From Datura wrightii (Eukaryota; Streptophyta; Magnoliopsida; Solanales; Solanaceae), in NCBI GenBank assembly GCA_035772735.1, contig JASDFA010000004.1, positions 23,578,501-23,642,500 of the forward strand: a DNA stretch of 64,000 bases, in the 5' to 3' direction. Below, one piece after another: positions 33,261-45,470 of the stretch. The notes below the pieces were generated by a model. The model saw nothing but the letters and a program-made list of their open reading frames with translations, was not told the origin of the DNA and ran no database searches. Both the position numbers and the translations under genes were made by a program. Numbering within the stretch: the first letter of the stretch is position 1; every line of letters starts with the position of its first letter.

Positions 33261-35672
33261 TCAATTATCTACTAGGGTGAGGGACGATTTTTCACGATCC
33301 TTGTCCTCCCCCCAGTAGTGCTCAACCTCATCTGGTGGCCTTCCTGTTAACTCTCGGGAATCATTCATCATATTAGCATTCCCATGATCAATCACATTAA
33401 TCACCGAGAGTTCCTCATTTACAATCGGGAGCTTGGGTGCTTTGTACACGTCAAACACTTCTATCTTGTCATGTGCCCGCATTGTAAGTTGACCTGCAGC
33501 TACATCAATTAATGCTTTTTCGGTTGCCAAAAAGGGTCGTCCCAAAATAAATGGGACTTCAGCATCTGGTTCAAAGTCCAGAACAATAAAATCAACCGAA
33601 AAAATGAGGGAACCCACTTGCACTAACACATCCTCAACAATGCCATCCGGCTTAGCTAAGGACCTGTCCGCTAATTGCAAGATTACAGTTGTAGGTCTAG
33701 GACTCCCTAGACCTAACTTTCTGAATATCGAAGATGGCATCAGATTTATACTTGCCCCCAAGTCGCATAATCCACGAGCTCGGATACTTTGCCCAATAGT
33801 CAGCTGGATAGTAAAACTTCCAGGGTCTTTCAGTTTCGTGGGCAGTCTATTCTGAATCCGGGAAGTGCATTCCTCCGTTAAAGCCACCGTGGCATACTCA
33901 GTCAAACGACTTTTGTTAGCCACGATGTCTTTAATATATTTTGCATACTTTGGCACTCCCTGCAAGACATCAACAAGAGGTAAGTTAACATGTACCTGTT
34001 TAAGCACCTCCATGAATTTCTTGAAACACGCCTCCTCCTTGTGTTTCTTAAGTCGTTGAGGGAACGGGGGTGGAGGCCTTTCTGATTCTGCTTCTTTAGT
34101 CTTCCCCCTATCAGAACTTTGTTCCTCCTCAACATCTGCTGCTCCTGACTTTTGAGGCGGTCTTTCCGGTTCCACCTCCTTCAACTGTAAGCCACTCCTC
34201 GTGGTCACTGCATTTACCTGCTTCGGATTAGGATCCGTGTCGCTAGGTAGTCCTCCTCTGGGTCTTGTATTTTGGGCACTAGAAAATTGCCCAAACTGAT
34301 ATTCAAGAGCCTTGGTCGCCAACTAATTGTTCTTCACTTCGGCTGCCAATTTAACATAGTCAGCCTGCAATTGTGCCTGATTAGCGATCATGGTTTTGAA
34401 TATCTCCTCAATGGTCGGTGATGGTGGTGGAGGAGGGGCATTGTGATTTCTGAATTGAGCTTGAAAGTTTTGTTGCCCTCCTTGATTTCTCTGCATACCC
34501 TGACCAGAACTTTGGCCTTGTTGGTTGTTGCTACCCCACGAAAAATTTGGATGGTTCCTCCAATTTGAGTTGTAGCCACTACCAAACTGCTGCTGATTTC
34601 TCTGTACATTGCCCACAAAGTTAACAGAATCAGGATTTGCACCACAGCATTCAGCTGAATGCTCACTACTACCACACACTTCACACCACATCTGTTGGAC
34701 CGCATTGACTGAAGCTGAAGGCTGGTTCAAGTTCATATTGCTGGAGTGATTGTTTAACTGATTTTGCAAGGCAGCTATCTGTCCAGCGATAGCTGTAAAC
34801 CCATCCACTTCAAGCACTCCCGCTGCTTTCCTTGCTCCACCTCTTGATGAATCTGCATTCCATTCTGGATTGCCCTGTGAAATTCGATTGAGCAAAGTGT
34901 ACAGCTCCTCATAGGTCTTTTCCAACGCTTGCCCTCCAGCTGCTGAATCTAACAGAATTTTAGTGTGGGGTTCCAAACCCTCAATAAATGTGTGTACCAA
35001 CACCTCATTGGACTGATGATGATGAGGACAGTCCCGCAACATAGATTTAAATCTTTCCCAGGCTTGATATAGATTTTCTCCCTCCCTCTGTTTAAAACTT
35101 AGAATTTGACTTCTAAGTCTGGCTGTTTTACCAGAAGGGAAAAATCTGATCAAAAACTTCCGTGCAAGATCATCCCACGTTGATATAGAATTGGGTGGTT
35201 CAGCTTTTAACCACCTCTTGGCTTCACCAAGTAAGGAAAATGGAAATAAGGTGAGCCGAACATAATCAGGTGACACTCCAGCGGGTATATAAGTGTCACT
35301 TATCTCCAAAAAGTTTTGGAGATGTTGTTGTGGATCTTCATGAGGGAGACCGGTAAATTGCCCGCTTGTGTGCAAGAGTTGCACCATATTCTGCTTTAAT
35401 TCAAACCTCCCTCTAGGCTCTGGTTTGCGGATGCTAGAATGTACATTGTTAGCGTGTGGGATTGCCACCTCGTGAACCGGCCTTGCTGCTGCTACATCGG
35501 GCACTAACACTGCCCTCACAACTGGTGGATTTTGCTGCTCCATAATAGATTGTCGGAACAACTGCAGCTTCTTTTGTAGAGCTTCTCTACGTTGACTATG
35601 AAATTCACGTTCAGGCTCTAAGTAAGATTCCACCAGCTCTTTGTCCCTTGCCAGTGTTCACAGAAATCAAGT
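33261..35672 (-). pseudogene. Gag-protease of copy VII (single internal TAG)
   Basis: Open from just after a 3' splice-site-like TTTTGCAG (35673) apart from a TGA near 35660, then continuous from 35657 to 34323. There is one in-frame TAG at 34325-34323, then open to 33261. The capsid domain has FELKQNMVQLLH, FPFSLLGEAKRWLKAEPPNS, KFLIRFFPSGKTA and YQAWERFKSMLRDCPHH. The knuckle is WCEVCGSSEHSAECC (~34690-34645), with CX2CX4HX4C spacing. Protease has LCDLGASINLMPSS (~33775), with the catalytic Asp intact, and FILGRPFLATEKA. No ATG lies near the start. The TAG sits between Gag and protease, where it is probably a mutation but could act as a readthrough site. Confidence 0.8.
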
Positions 35673-35774
35673 CTGCAAAATACAGGCTAAGACCAAGTTG
35701 TTAACACTTAAGAAAATAAAAATAAAAATACAGTAAATTTACACTAAACACAATTTCACAAATCTGCCTAGCCT

Positions 35775-35791
35775 CCCCGGCAACGGCGCCA
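35775..35791 (-). promoter_or_regulatory. Perfect tRNA-Asp primer binding site of copy VII
   Basis: On the minus strand TGGCGCCGTTGCCGGGG, 6 nt inside the 5' LTR, is exactly complementary to the 17 nt at the 3' end of plant tRNA-Asp(GTC) including CCA. This starts minus-strand DNA synthesis. 35673-35774 between this and gag has no other feature except the splice-site-like AGCCTGTATTTTGCAG. Confidence 0.85.
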
Positions 35792-35797
35792 AAAACT

Positions 35798-37236
35798 TGT
35801 TCGGCTGTTTCGGTTGGTATTATATATTATAAACCGACACGCAAGTGCACGTGGTCAAACAAGTAATAAAGTGGCTAAGTAAGCCAAGTATCGATCCAAG
35901 GAGGCTCATGATATGTAAAATTTGCCTAAGTATACTATATTCTTATCTTACTTCTGATTATGCTAACAACAACGTAACCAATAGTTAAATGAGTTTTTGT
36001 TTATAAAATCTATATATACTAAAACTATTAATAATTATTTACTGTGAATTTAAACTATGGATATGAGCATGCCAAGGTTAAGAACAAGTAATGAATTCGA
36101 TTATAATAATAATTCGGTTAATCTCTTCTTCATGTTTCTAGCCAAGAACAGTAGCCTAGAAATTAAAACTCTCGTATTTAATTTCACTTAAGAATCATAA
36201 ACCATTCGTCTACATTTCTGTGATCAAATGCAATTTACGACCTAGCAATACAATTCCGGTTCCTAAATTGACTAATACGGCTTTCATGTATATTTCTATC
36301 AGGAAAGCACATCAAAACCCAATTTTCCCAAATCAAGTTAAGAACAATACCCTACTAATTCACAACTTTCCAATTTCTTGCTCTCTCGAGTGAAATTGGA
36401 CTTTTTAGATGTACATTAATGTCGGCCAAGCACTAATGCAGTAAGAACAAGAATTAATAGAACAACATGAAAGAAGAAGAAGAAAACCATATCATATACA
36501 ATCAAAATTCACTACACATGTTCAAAACCTTAGCAAGGAAGAGACTTAGCCACTCATTTGTGGATTGATCATCCTAAAACAAGTGTAAATCATACATACA
36601 ACTTATTGAAAGAAGAAAGGAAGAGAAGAAATCCCTTAGCTTTTTCATCCCTCAACTGCTGCTAACCCACGTCCTAGCTCCACCAAGTCTGAACTAATTA
36701 AAATAAACCTAAGTGTGCTATTTATACTAGAGGGAAATTTTTCCCGGAATAACAAGCAACATGTCACGGAGGTCAACGCGGAGCACTGCCTCCGTGACAC
36801 AGCATGGACGCGGACCTTCACTAGAAATCCAGGGTCCGGTAAATTAGCCTCAATGTGGCATGGAGGCCAACGCGGAGGCCTATCTCCGTGCCACGGAGCT
36901 GTCGCGAGGCCTCACTGGAATTTGCCATTTAATTTCCTCTCCAGGCAGTGTGCCTCCACGATGGTAGCGTGGCACGGCTCCATCGCGGAGCCCCTATAAT
37001 TTGTGCATTCCAATGCCTTTTCCATGCTCGTATCCAAGTCCAACTCCGATACAGTTCCAACATGCATTTTAGCTCCTAAAAGTCATATTTTCCTGCAAAA
37101 CAAATGCTAATCATGTTGGTTAGTATAAATTCACATTTTATTACCAATTACATGAGAATATATACATATTGCACACAAACAAGGCGAAAATAATACGTTT
37201 GAGTATCACTTGGGCATATAAATCTGCCCAAGATCA
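35798..37236 (-). repeat. 5' LTR of copy VII
   Basis: 1439 bp, nearly identical to 27340-28776. TATA box at 36719-36726 (minus strand); module 1 at 36761-36800, where the first arm base reads A instead of G. Most differences from the other LTR are C/T or G/A, often at CG sites, as expected for decay of methylated DNA. Confidence 0.9.
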
Positions 37237-38240
37237 TAGAGCATTACATGTTTTTGGAAGAAGAGTCTAGTACCAAGTGGGTTAAAGGTCGATCACCCTA
37301 TGCCCCAGAATTACGCGCCAACGTAGGTTGATACTATTATATTATTGGGACCTCCCTTGTGAGCTATCCCTGGCCCGATTGACCCTTAAGCTTGATATTG
37401 ATATCATGGTATCGTCCATCGCCCTGGAAAGGTTATGGATGGCTCTACCCACTTGATTTTGATAGTTGGAACCACGTAAGCTCTACCGTGGTATGTCGGT
37501 TAAGTGAAAAGTCTCCACTGTCTATATCATTCAGATTTACATATTCATTACTCATGATGATTACTTTACGCATGCATGTTCTAAAAGCAAGGTTTGACTC
37601 ATTGTTCAGCTTTTCAATATAAATGTTATGTTCAACTTTGAGTCATTCGAATCAGTCATGATGTTATAAAGCTATGCATGGTCATGTTATGGTGAGACTA
37701 TGATTTCAGAAAGAATGCTTGTATGCCCTTCCTCTCATGTTGAAAGTGTATGATATGCATGAAATATTTTAAATTATTTACTTTACCAAAGCAGTTTTAC
37801 TTACCTTGCATACTCAGTAAATTTCACGTATTGACCGCATACTTTTATGTTGTATCGTTTCATGATGCAGGATCCGATTCTCAGGTTCAGCCCCACTCGT
37901 AGTCGCTTATTAGAGTTAGCACCTGTGTGATTGGGGAGTCCTCATCTTTCGAGGACTAGAATTTCAGTTTCTTTTGCGTATTTCAGCTTTCGTATTATTG
38001 AGTTAGTTGGGGGTTTTGTCCCATCAACTCGTCTAGACTAGAGGTTTTTCAAACTTATGTATGCATTAGCTTTAGATGTTATTCTAATGTTATGTTGAAT
38101 TAGACTTTCGCTGAGTTTTATTGATGATTTCTTCAGTTTATCGAATGAGTTAGTTGTACGCTTATGCATGGGTCAACTTGGGGTCTCTCGGGGTCACTTG
38201 TTCCGTGTCTACGATCTGGGACTACACTTGGGTTGTGACA
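37237..38240 (+). repeat. Right part of the LTR split by copy VII
   Basis: Starts with the TAGAG target copy and ends TTGTGACA at 38240. From 37560 on it matches the copy III LTR (9055-9736). It is followed directly by integrase sequence, not by a primer site, so it is a 3' or solo LTR inserted in copy VIII. It may be the 3' LTR of copy III. No credible ORF. Confidence 0.65.
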
Positions 38241-38821
38241 GTTTGAGGTAGGTGAATCTACATTGATAGGGCCAGATTCAGTTCATGAGGCTATGGAGAA
38301 AGTTCAACTTATAAGGAAAAGGCTGAAAACAACTCAGAGTTTTCAAAAATCATGTTGATGTTAGGCGGAGAGAGCTTGAGTTTAAAATTGATGATTGGGT
38401 GTTCTTGAAGGTATCTCCCATGAAGGGGTGATGAGGTTCAGAAAAAGGGAAGCTTAGTCCCCGATATGTTAGCCCCTACCAAATTGTGAGACATGTTGGC
38501 AAGGTGACCTATGAGTTAGATAAACCAGTGGAGTTGGCTTAGGTACATCTGGTTTTGCATGTATCATTTTTAGAGAAGTGCATTGGTGATCCAACTTTGG
38601 TTGTTCCGGTGGAGAGTGTAGGTGTGAAGGATAACCTTATCTATGAGCAAGTGCTAGTTGAGATTCTTGATTGTTAGGTTCGGAAGCTGAGAAACAAAGA
38701 AGTAGCTTCAGTAAAGGTTCTATGGAGGAATCAGCATGTTGAGGGAGCTATGTTGGAATCCGAAGGAGATATGATGGCTAAATACACACATCTTTTTTCT
38801 TCCGACTCAGTTTCAGCTTGA
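38241..38821 (+). pseudogene. Integrase C-terminus and chromodomain remnant, copy VIII
   Basis: Starts in the FEVGESTLIGPD segment of a Tekay-type integrase, followed by a frameshift near 38342. Then VDVRRRELEFKIDDWVFLKV, PYQIVRHVGKV, VSFLEKCIGDP and the chromodomain-like tail VRKLRNKEVASVKVLWRNQ, ending in TGA at 38819. In-frame stops occur near 38430, 38539 and 38676. In the tail the usual TWE reads MLE, so the chromodomain aromatic is lost. Only the last ~190 codons remain because an LTR is inserted upstream. Confidence 0.75.
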
Positions 38822-39380
38822 GGTATCTGTTTCCTCCTGGGAGGTAAAATAAATCATAATTTAAGGGTTATTGAAAATTAAATAAATGAAAAAAATAAGA
38901 AAGAAACAAAAAAAGGAAAAAAAGGTTAAAAGGCTGACAAAAGTTCAGAATGAGAAATCAGGGAAACAAAAAAAAAGAGAAAAAAACAGAGCATAACGCA
39001 GCAAAAGAAAAAAATGTAGAAGAAAATAAAAGAAAGTGAGAAAAAGAGAGAAAAGATAAGAGAAAAATAAGTATTTTTATCCCCAAAATATTAAGGTAAT
39101 AGTTCTAATTTTTCTTATGAGTTTATTTTGTGATTTTTAATAAATGTTTTCGCAGAAATTATAAGAAATTAAGAAAGTTTTAGGCCTGGGATTTTTAGAG
39201 TAAAAATTCTTGATTTTGGGGGGTCGAATAATGACACATTTTAGCTGAAATTTGATATACAAGTTTGTTTCATTATGAATTAATATACTATGAAAGAAAT
39301 TTTAAATTTGGCCCTAGAACTCGAGATGACTTTTTAACCCAACTTTTTGAACCAAAAATAAATATAGAAATATGAATATA
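38822..39380 (+). other. Purine-rich spacer and LTR-like sequence left of copy IX
   Basis: 38860-39075 is almost all A and G, with AAAAAG-type runs and no ORF. 39076-39380 is AT-rich and appears to continue after copy IX at 49860. It is therefore probably the start of the LTR into which copy IX inserted. No gene seen. Confidence 0.45.
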
Positions 39381-41988
39381 TGTCACGCCCCGCCTTGGGG
39401 GGGTATGACTGGCACCTGGTGCCCTAGTAGGATCTAGACTACTAACTGGTGAGCCTAAGCATAGCTGGTGCCTGGCTAGCTCTAACTCAGATTTCTGGAA
39501 ACAACCGGCTATATAACGGCTGTAAACACAGCCTCCGGCCAACTGGGCCTATAGCCGCCTGTATAAAACTTCAGCTAACCAGAAACATACTTACAAAGGG
39601 GGAAACCTATGCGGGCCGACAAGGCCACCATGCTGTCTAATTATCTGTAACTCAACAATGGAAATATTGGACAGCTACGTGACCGACAAGGTCACCACTA
39701 CTATCAAACTATGGCCCCACGCGGCCAGCATAAAAACAGAGGTACTAAACAGCTATACAACTGCACGGCCTCACACGACCGGCTCAACTGACCACAGGGA
39801 GATAATATATACAATCTGCAAGCCTCTATGAGTGATAATAGAAATGATCGGGACAGGGCCCCGACCTACCCAAACTGTACGTCAAAAGGAAAAGAGCTAC
39901 ACCTTTGGATATCAGACTCCGGATGACAGGAGACGACGACTCAATAGCTGACTGGAATCACGAGGGATCACCTCCTCGTCTATGAGTACCTGCAGGCAAG
40001 TAATGCAGCGTCCCAATGGGCGTCAATACCACTGGTACCGAGTATGCAAAGAAACTGAAATAATACAACTGAATACAGATAACATAACTAACAAGTTTGT
40101 GAGCAGAAGATAACTGAATCTGAAGAGCTGATAGGAACTAGATCAAACCTTTCTGCACTGATAGGCAGGAGCGTGTTTGTAGTCACGGCGGCCTGCTGTC
40201 TATTAACTAATATATATAAAGCACATAAATACATATACATTTAGCAAGCAAGAGCCAATACCAACCCCCATAAGTCGGATGGCGCCAAGCAAGCAAACAA
40301 TCTATATACCCCTACCCGGGTCAAAACCAGCCAAAAATAAGTCACTCCACTCATCTGCTCACTAGGAGCACCTCTACCGGCCCCCTGGGTCTCCGACTTG
40401 GGCCTTGGAATCTGATATAAGCAACTGTGTCTGAGTCCAGAAGACTCCTATACTGCATCTGTAACAGATAGGGTCTGTTTCCCTAGACACAACTCAACAG
40501 GGCTATCTGAAACAGGAACTGTATCTATTCCCTGGACACAACTCAACAGGGAACATCTGTACTGGACAGTACCCTGGACACTGCTCAACAAGGTTGTCTG
40601 TACTGTAGTGCTGATCAGACTGATATGGGGAAAGCTTCATCCCATCTTCGTCCAAGCTGGGGACGGCATGCCACTCCTTGGAGCGACGTAAACCCACCCG
40701 CTCAGTGGGCAACACAATTACCAACCCAGGGGCGGCGAGGACGCTCAATAAGGTGCCCTCACGCCACATCAAGTCTCAACAAACAAATAGCACATATAAA
40801 TAGCAAGCATGTATAATTGAAAAAGACTATCTGAAATCTGATTTCTTATTCTGATCTCTTTCTGTATTATACTAATTCTTTACTGATTAAACTGATTCTA
40901 AAATCTTTATTTAATTGATTGGCTAATCTGTAGACGGGATATGATTAGTCTGAATGGCTAATCTGTAGCCATAAAACTGTCTATCTATCTGATTTTACTT
41001 TACTAACTTTATTCTAAAAATCTATATCTTTTTATTCTACAACATGCTTGCTAATCATACAATAGGCAATACTGAATCTGGAATGCTAACTCGCCCTTTG
41101 GTGCATGCTTTACTAACTTTCGGACTGAGCACGATACGACAACACAACTCAGAATCCATTAGACTTACTTAGTTCTCAACATTCAACTCCGAGAGTTTCG
41201 AATACGGAGTTTACTATGATTTACCGAGCTAAGGCTTACTAACTTGCCGAAGAACAACTTCACATACCTTAACCTCGATTTATCCGACTGTCAGACGAGG
41301 CTCGGTCAGTACTCCAGCTATTTCACCCAACTGCATTCATATACACGTTAATTAGTGCTAAATATAGCTTTATTCTGAAGGACAACGTCACTTTCGATAT
41401 AATTATAGCCTAAACTTAGGCTTATCGAAAGACGGTCGAAAACTTGTTATTTTTCAGAAGTCCGGAAGGGAGAAGTATTCACTTTACGACTAGGAGCACA
41501 TAGACACTAGTTTGGAGTAATTCCACTTACCTTAGCCCGGTAGCACGACGATTCATTGGCCATATTTCGCGAAACAAAATCCATAGGAATGCTCCCTACT
41601 ACTAAATACCTCGGTATCTGGAGTTAATTTAGATTTGGACTACGTTTGGCAGCGTAATCGGGTGATAATATATTAACCCTCTTTGTCTCTCTCTGTTTGT
41701 TGCGTTTTCTCTGGAAATTATAAGGGATGAACTAATTTAAAATCGAAGTGGGGCTTTATATACTTGGGCCTGGACAGGCCCAACGTGTCACGGAGCCAAC
41801 GAGGAGGCTCCACCTCCATGACACGTTTCCATCGTGGAGGGACTCTGCCCCGGCTCCTTCCGTGATGGTTCGACAGGATTCTTGTCCGGTCTTTTCCCGG
41901 GCCTTTCTCTAGCACGTATGTCTTTCAAATATGCCTAATCAACACGCAAATAGCCATCTAGGTGCCGGGAATCTTACGGGGTATAACA
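39381..41988 (-). repeat. 3' LTR of copy IX
   Basis: 2608 bp, from TGTCACGCCCC to GGGGTATAACA on the plus strand. Promoter region at right: TTTATATAC (41756-41764) is a TATA box on the minus strand. It is followed by hairpin GGGCCTGGACAGGCCC (41766-41781) and the inverted-repeat module AACGTGTCACGGAG/CTCCATGACACGTT (41782-41795, 41814-41827; one mismatch, spacer 18). ORFs at 39288-39640 and 40503-40816 recur in the other LTR and are not genes. Confidence 0.9.
41756..41827 (-). promoter_or_regulatory. LTR core promoter of copy IX with 46-nt module
   Basis: The inverted-repeat arms are 14 nt and the spacer 18 nt, exactly as in Athila-like copy V. The left arm AACGTGTCACGGAG is identical to that of copy V, although the two LTRs are otherwise unrelated. 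The TATA box lies 18 nt away. Second copy at 49652-49697. Confidence 0.6.
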
Positions 41989-42023
41989 TTCTCCCCCCCT
42001 TAGGAACATTCGTCCTCGAATGT
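41989..42023 (-). promoter_or_regulatory. Polypurine tract and perfect stem-loop of copy IX
   Basis: On the minus strand: stem ACATTCG, loop AGGA, stem CGAATGT (42023-42006), then TCCTAAGGGGGGAGAA ending at the LTR. The purine run is the expected plus-strand primer. Confidence 0.75.
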
Positions 42024-42212
42024 AAACTTCTATCTAGAGGACTTCTCAACTTACTCAGCTTGTTTTTAAGAAACTTTTGGCAGAGTTTCCCCTGTGAAAT
42101 GGACTATCCCAAAAACCTGAAACGCAGAAAAGTCCAATACAGGTACTGCACACAATACTTTAAGATTCACTGGATAACTAAACATCAATCTTTCTCATTT
42201 ATACATACACAA

Positions 42213-43571
42213 CTATAAGGTACTGCATAAATAATAATACGGACATACCTGTCGCCTGACTAAGTGAGGATATCTAATCTTCATATCTTCCTCAGCCTCC
42301 CATGTCATCTCCTCTCGGTTCTTGTTACGCCACAATACCTTGACAGATGCAATATCCTTAGTTCTCAATCTACGAATCTGTTTGTCTAAGATGGCTACTG
42401 GAACCTCTTCATAAGCCAGCTCCTCCGTAACCTGGATATCCTGGACTGGGACTGCTCTGGATGGGTCTCCTATACATTTCCTCAGTATAGACACATGAAA
42501 GACCAGATGAATGGATTCCAATTCTGGAGGCAAGTTCAGCTCATATGCTACTCGGCCTATCCTTCGACGAATCTGATAAGGCCCAACAAACCTCGGACTG
42601 AGCTTACCTTTCTTTCCGAATCTCATCACCCCTTTCATCGGAGATACTTTCAAAAATACCCAATCGTTTACATCAAATTCCAAGTCTCTGCGCCGCACAT
42701 CAGCATATGATTTCTAGCGGCTCTGTGCAGTCAGTAAGCGTTCTCGGATAAGCTTTACCTTTTCCTCTGACTGCTGAACAATGTCTGGCCCAACCAACGC
42801 TGATTCTCCTATTTCAAACCAACCAATCGGCGATCTGCATTTTTGCCCGTATAATGCCTCGAAAAGCGCCATCTGGATGGCTGAGTGATAGCTATTATTA
42901 TAAGCAAATTTGATTAACGGCAAATGCTCATCCCAGCTACCTCCAAAATCTAGCACACACGCTCGTAGCATGTCCTCGAGCGTCTGAATAGTGCGCTCAG
43001 CCTGTCCATCTATCTGAGGGTGGAATGCTGTGCTCAAATTAATCTGCGTTCCCATACCTCTCTAAAATGACTGCCAAAATCTAGCCGTAAACTGTGCTCC
43101 TCTGTCTGAAATAATGGATACCGGTACTCCATGCAATCTGACTATTTCTCGGATATACAACTCCGCATAATCTTCGGCCGAGAAGGTAGTTCTTACTGGC
43201 AGGAAATGAGCTGATTTTGTCAATCTATCAACTATCACCCATATAGAGTCATGTCTGTGTCTGGTACGGGGTAATCCTGCTACAAAATCCATATTCACTG
43301 CTTCCCATTTCCAGATAGGCACAGCTATGTCCTGAGTCAAACCACCGGGTTTCTGGTGTTCTGCTTTTACCTGTTGGCAGTTAGGACACTGGGCTACAAA
43401 TTCAGCAATTTCTCTTTTCATACCTGGCCACCAGTAGTTTTCCTTGATATCATGGTACATTTTCGTTGCACCGGGATGAAGAGAATAACGGGCGTAATGT
43501 ACCTCATTCATAATCTGTTGGCGGAGCCCTGAAACATCTGGAACACAGAGGCGGCCTTTACATAATAGCAC
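42213..43571 (-). pseudogene. Integrase and chromodomain of copy IX
   Basis: Zinc region: HPGATKMYHDIK, WWPGMKREIAEF, CPNCQQVKAEH. Core: MDFVAGLP (first Asp), ISDRGAQF (second Asp), HPQIDGQAERTIQ (Glu), so the catalytic residues remain. C-terminus: FGKKGKLSPRFVGPYQIRRRIG. Tail: AILDKQIRRLRTKD, VLWRNKNREEMTWEAEEDM, a group II chromodomain-like segment. The frame is continuous but has TAG at 43064-43062 and 42716-42714. The chromodomain is thought to steer insertion to silent chromatin. Confidence 0.85.
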
Positions 43572-45470
43572 TTCTCCCTCAGTTATCTGGAAATCTGGCG
43601 CTTTACCCTACTGGATTCTGTCTTTAAGCTGGATCAGGTCAGGATCCTCATATTGTCGTTCTTTCACTTCCACAACTAATGATGACACGGCGGTGTTCTG
43701 AATTACCGCTCTACCGTCCTCTGTTTCTGCTACACGAACGGCTAGGCTAGCTAACTGATGTATCTCCCTGACCAATTCCCGCTGCTCGGCCTGCAAATAT
43801 GCCAAACTCCCCATGGACTTTCGACTAAGAGCATCTGCTACAACATTGGCTTTTCCCGGGTGGTACAGAATATTCACGTCATAATCCTTTAACAGCTCCA
43901 ACCAGTGACGTTGTCGCAGATTCAACTCCCTCTGAGTGAAGATATATTGTAGGCTCTTCTGATCTGTGAAAATATCCACATGGACGCCATACAAGTAATG
44001 TCTCCATATCTTTGAGGTGTGGATCATTGCGGCTAATTCCAGGTCGTGGGTAGGGTAATTCTTTTCGTGTTTCCTCAGCTGTCTGGAAGCATACGCAATC
44101 ACTTTACCATGCTGCATCAACACACAACCTAACCCAATGCCTGATGTGTCGTAATACACCGAATAACCTTTTGTACCTTCCGGCAATGCTAACACTAGGG
44201 CGGAGGTTAATCTGTCTTTCATTTCCTGGAAGCTCTGCTCGCATGCCTCTGTCCACTGAAACTTTGCTGCTTTCTGCGTCAGTTTAGTCAGAGGTGCCGC
44301 TATAGTGGAGAACCCTTCAACAAACCTCCTATAATAACCTACTAATCCCAGAAAACTACGGACCTCAGTCGGAATGGTAGGCCTAGGCCATGATTTGACT
44401 GCTTCTATTTTCTGCTTGTCAACCTGTATACCAGCATCCGACACAATATGCCCTAGGAAGGCTACTGAGTTAAGCCAGAATTCACACTTGGAAAACTTAG
44501 CATATAATTGGCGGCCCCTGAGGATCTGGAGTACTGTCCGTAAATGAGTCCGGTGATCTGCTTCAGAGCGAGAATACACCAGAATATCATCAATAAACAC
44601 TATCACGAACAGGTCCAGGTATGGTTTGAAAATACTATTCATCATGTCCATGAATACTGCTGGGGCATTCGTCAACCCGAAGGACATAACTAGAAATTCA
44701 AAGTGTCCATATCAGGTCCTGAACGCCGTTTTAGGAATATCTCTTTCATGTACTTGAACCTGATGATATCCGAACTGCAAGTCAATCTTAGAGAAGTATC
44801 TGGCTCCCTGTAACTGATCAAATAAATCATCTATTCTGGGGAGCGGGTACTTGTTCTTCACTGTAACTTTATTGAACTACTGATAATCTATACACATACG
44901 GAGTGAGCCATCTTTCTTTTTCACAAATAACACTGGCGTACCCCATGGTAAAGTACTTGGCCTGATGAAACCTTTATCTAACAAATCTTTCAACTGCTCC
45001 TTCAACTCCCTGAGTTCTGCAGGAGCCATACGATAAGGAGGAATTGATATAGGCTGAGTTTCTGGTAATAAATCAATAGAGAAATCTATTTCTCTTTCTG
45101 GGGGAATACCAGGTAACTCATCCGGAAACACATCAGGGAACTCGTTCACCACCGGAACAGACTGGACTGTCGGAGATTCTGCTCGGACATCCTGAACCCT
45201 GACTAGGTGGTAGATACATCCCTTAGTTATCAATTTCCTCGCCTGAAGGTAGGAAATAAACCTACCTTTTGGAGTAGCTGTGTTGCCTTTCCACTCTCGC
45301 ACTGCCTCTCCTGGAAAGTGGAATCGGACCATCTTAGTCCAACATTCTACATTGGCGTAGCACGGCACTAGCCAATCCATACCCATTATGGCATTGAAGT
45401 CTATCATTTCTAGCTCTACCAGATCTACTATAGTCTGGCGGTCAGCAACCTCCACTGTACACCCTCCGTA
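43572..45470 (-). pseudogene. Protease, reverse transcriptase and RNase H of copy IX
   Basis: Protease end: VDLVELEMIDFNAIMGMDWL. RT: IPPYRMAPAELRELKEQL, CIDYQ then TAG (44879-44877), FSKIDLQFGYHQ, TGA (44714-44712), MSFGLTNAPAVF, catalytic FVIVFIDDILVYSRS (~44600), and FLGLVGYYRRF. RNase H: YYDTSGIGLGCVLMQ (first Asp kept), HDLELAAM (Glu), FTDQKSLQYIF (Asp). Stop TAG at 43610-43608. All in one frame; three stops separate otherwise intact domains. The protease is joined to the gag frame by a single-base shift near 45470. Confidence 0.85.

Larger units (their letters stand above)
27340..37236 (-). mobile_element. Athila-like non-autonomous LTR retrotransposon copy VII, complete
   Basis: Complete 9897-bp element on the minus strand: LTRs 27340-28776 and 35798-37236, perfect tRNA-Asp primer site 35775-35791, gag-protease 35672-33261, second ORF 31881-30661, noncoding 3' region and polypurine tract. 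The 5-bp target duplication TAGAG flanks it (27335-27339 and 37237-37241). By eye the LTRs differ at about 25-30 positions (~98% identical). At the commonly used 1.3e-8 changes per site per year this would be under about one million years. RT, RNase H and integrase are absent. Confidence 0.9.

Noticed and set aside
35775..35791. Possible tRNA-Asp gene
   Set aside because: Only the last 17 nt of the tRNA are matched and it lies next to an LTR; it is a primer binding site.
40503..40816. Conserved ORFs seen again at 48376-48689
   Set aside because: Both are in the two LTRs of copy IX; identity comes from LTR duplication, not coding constraint.
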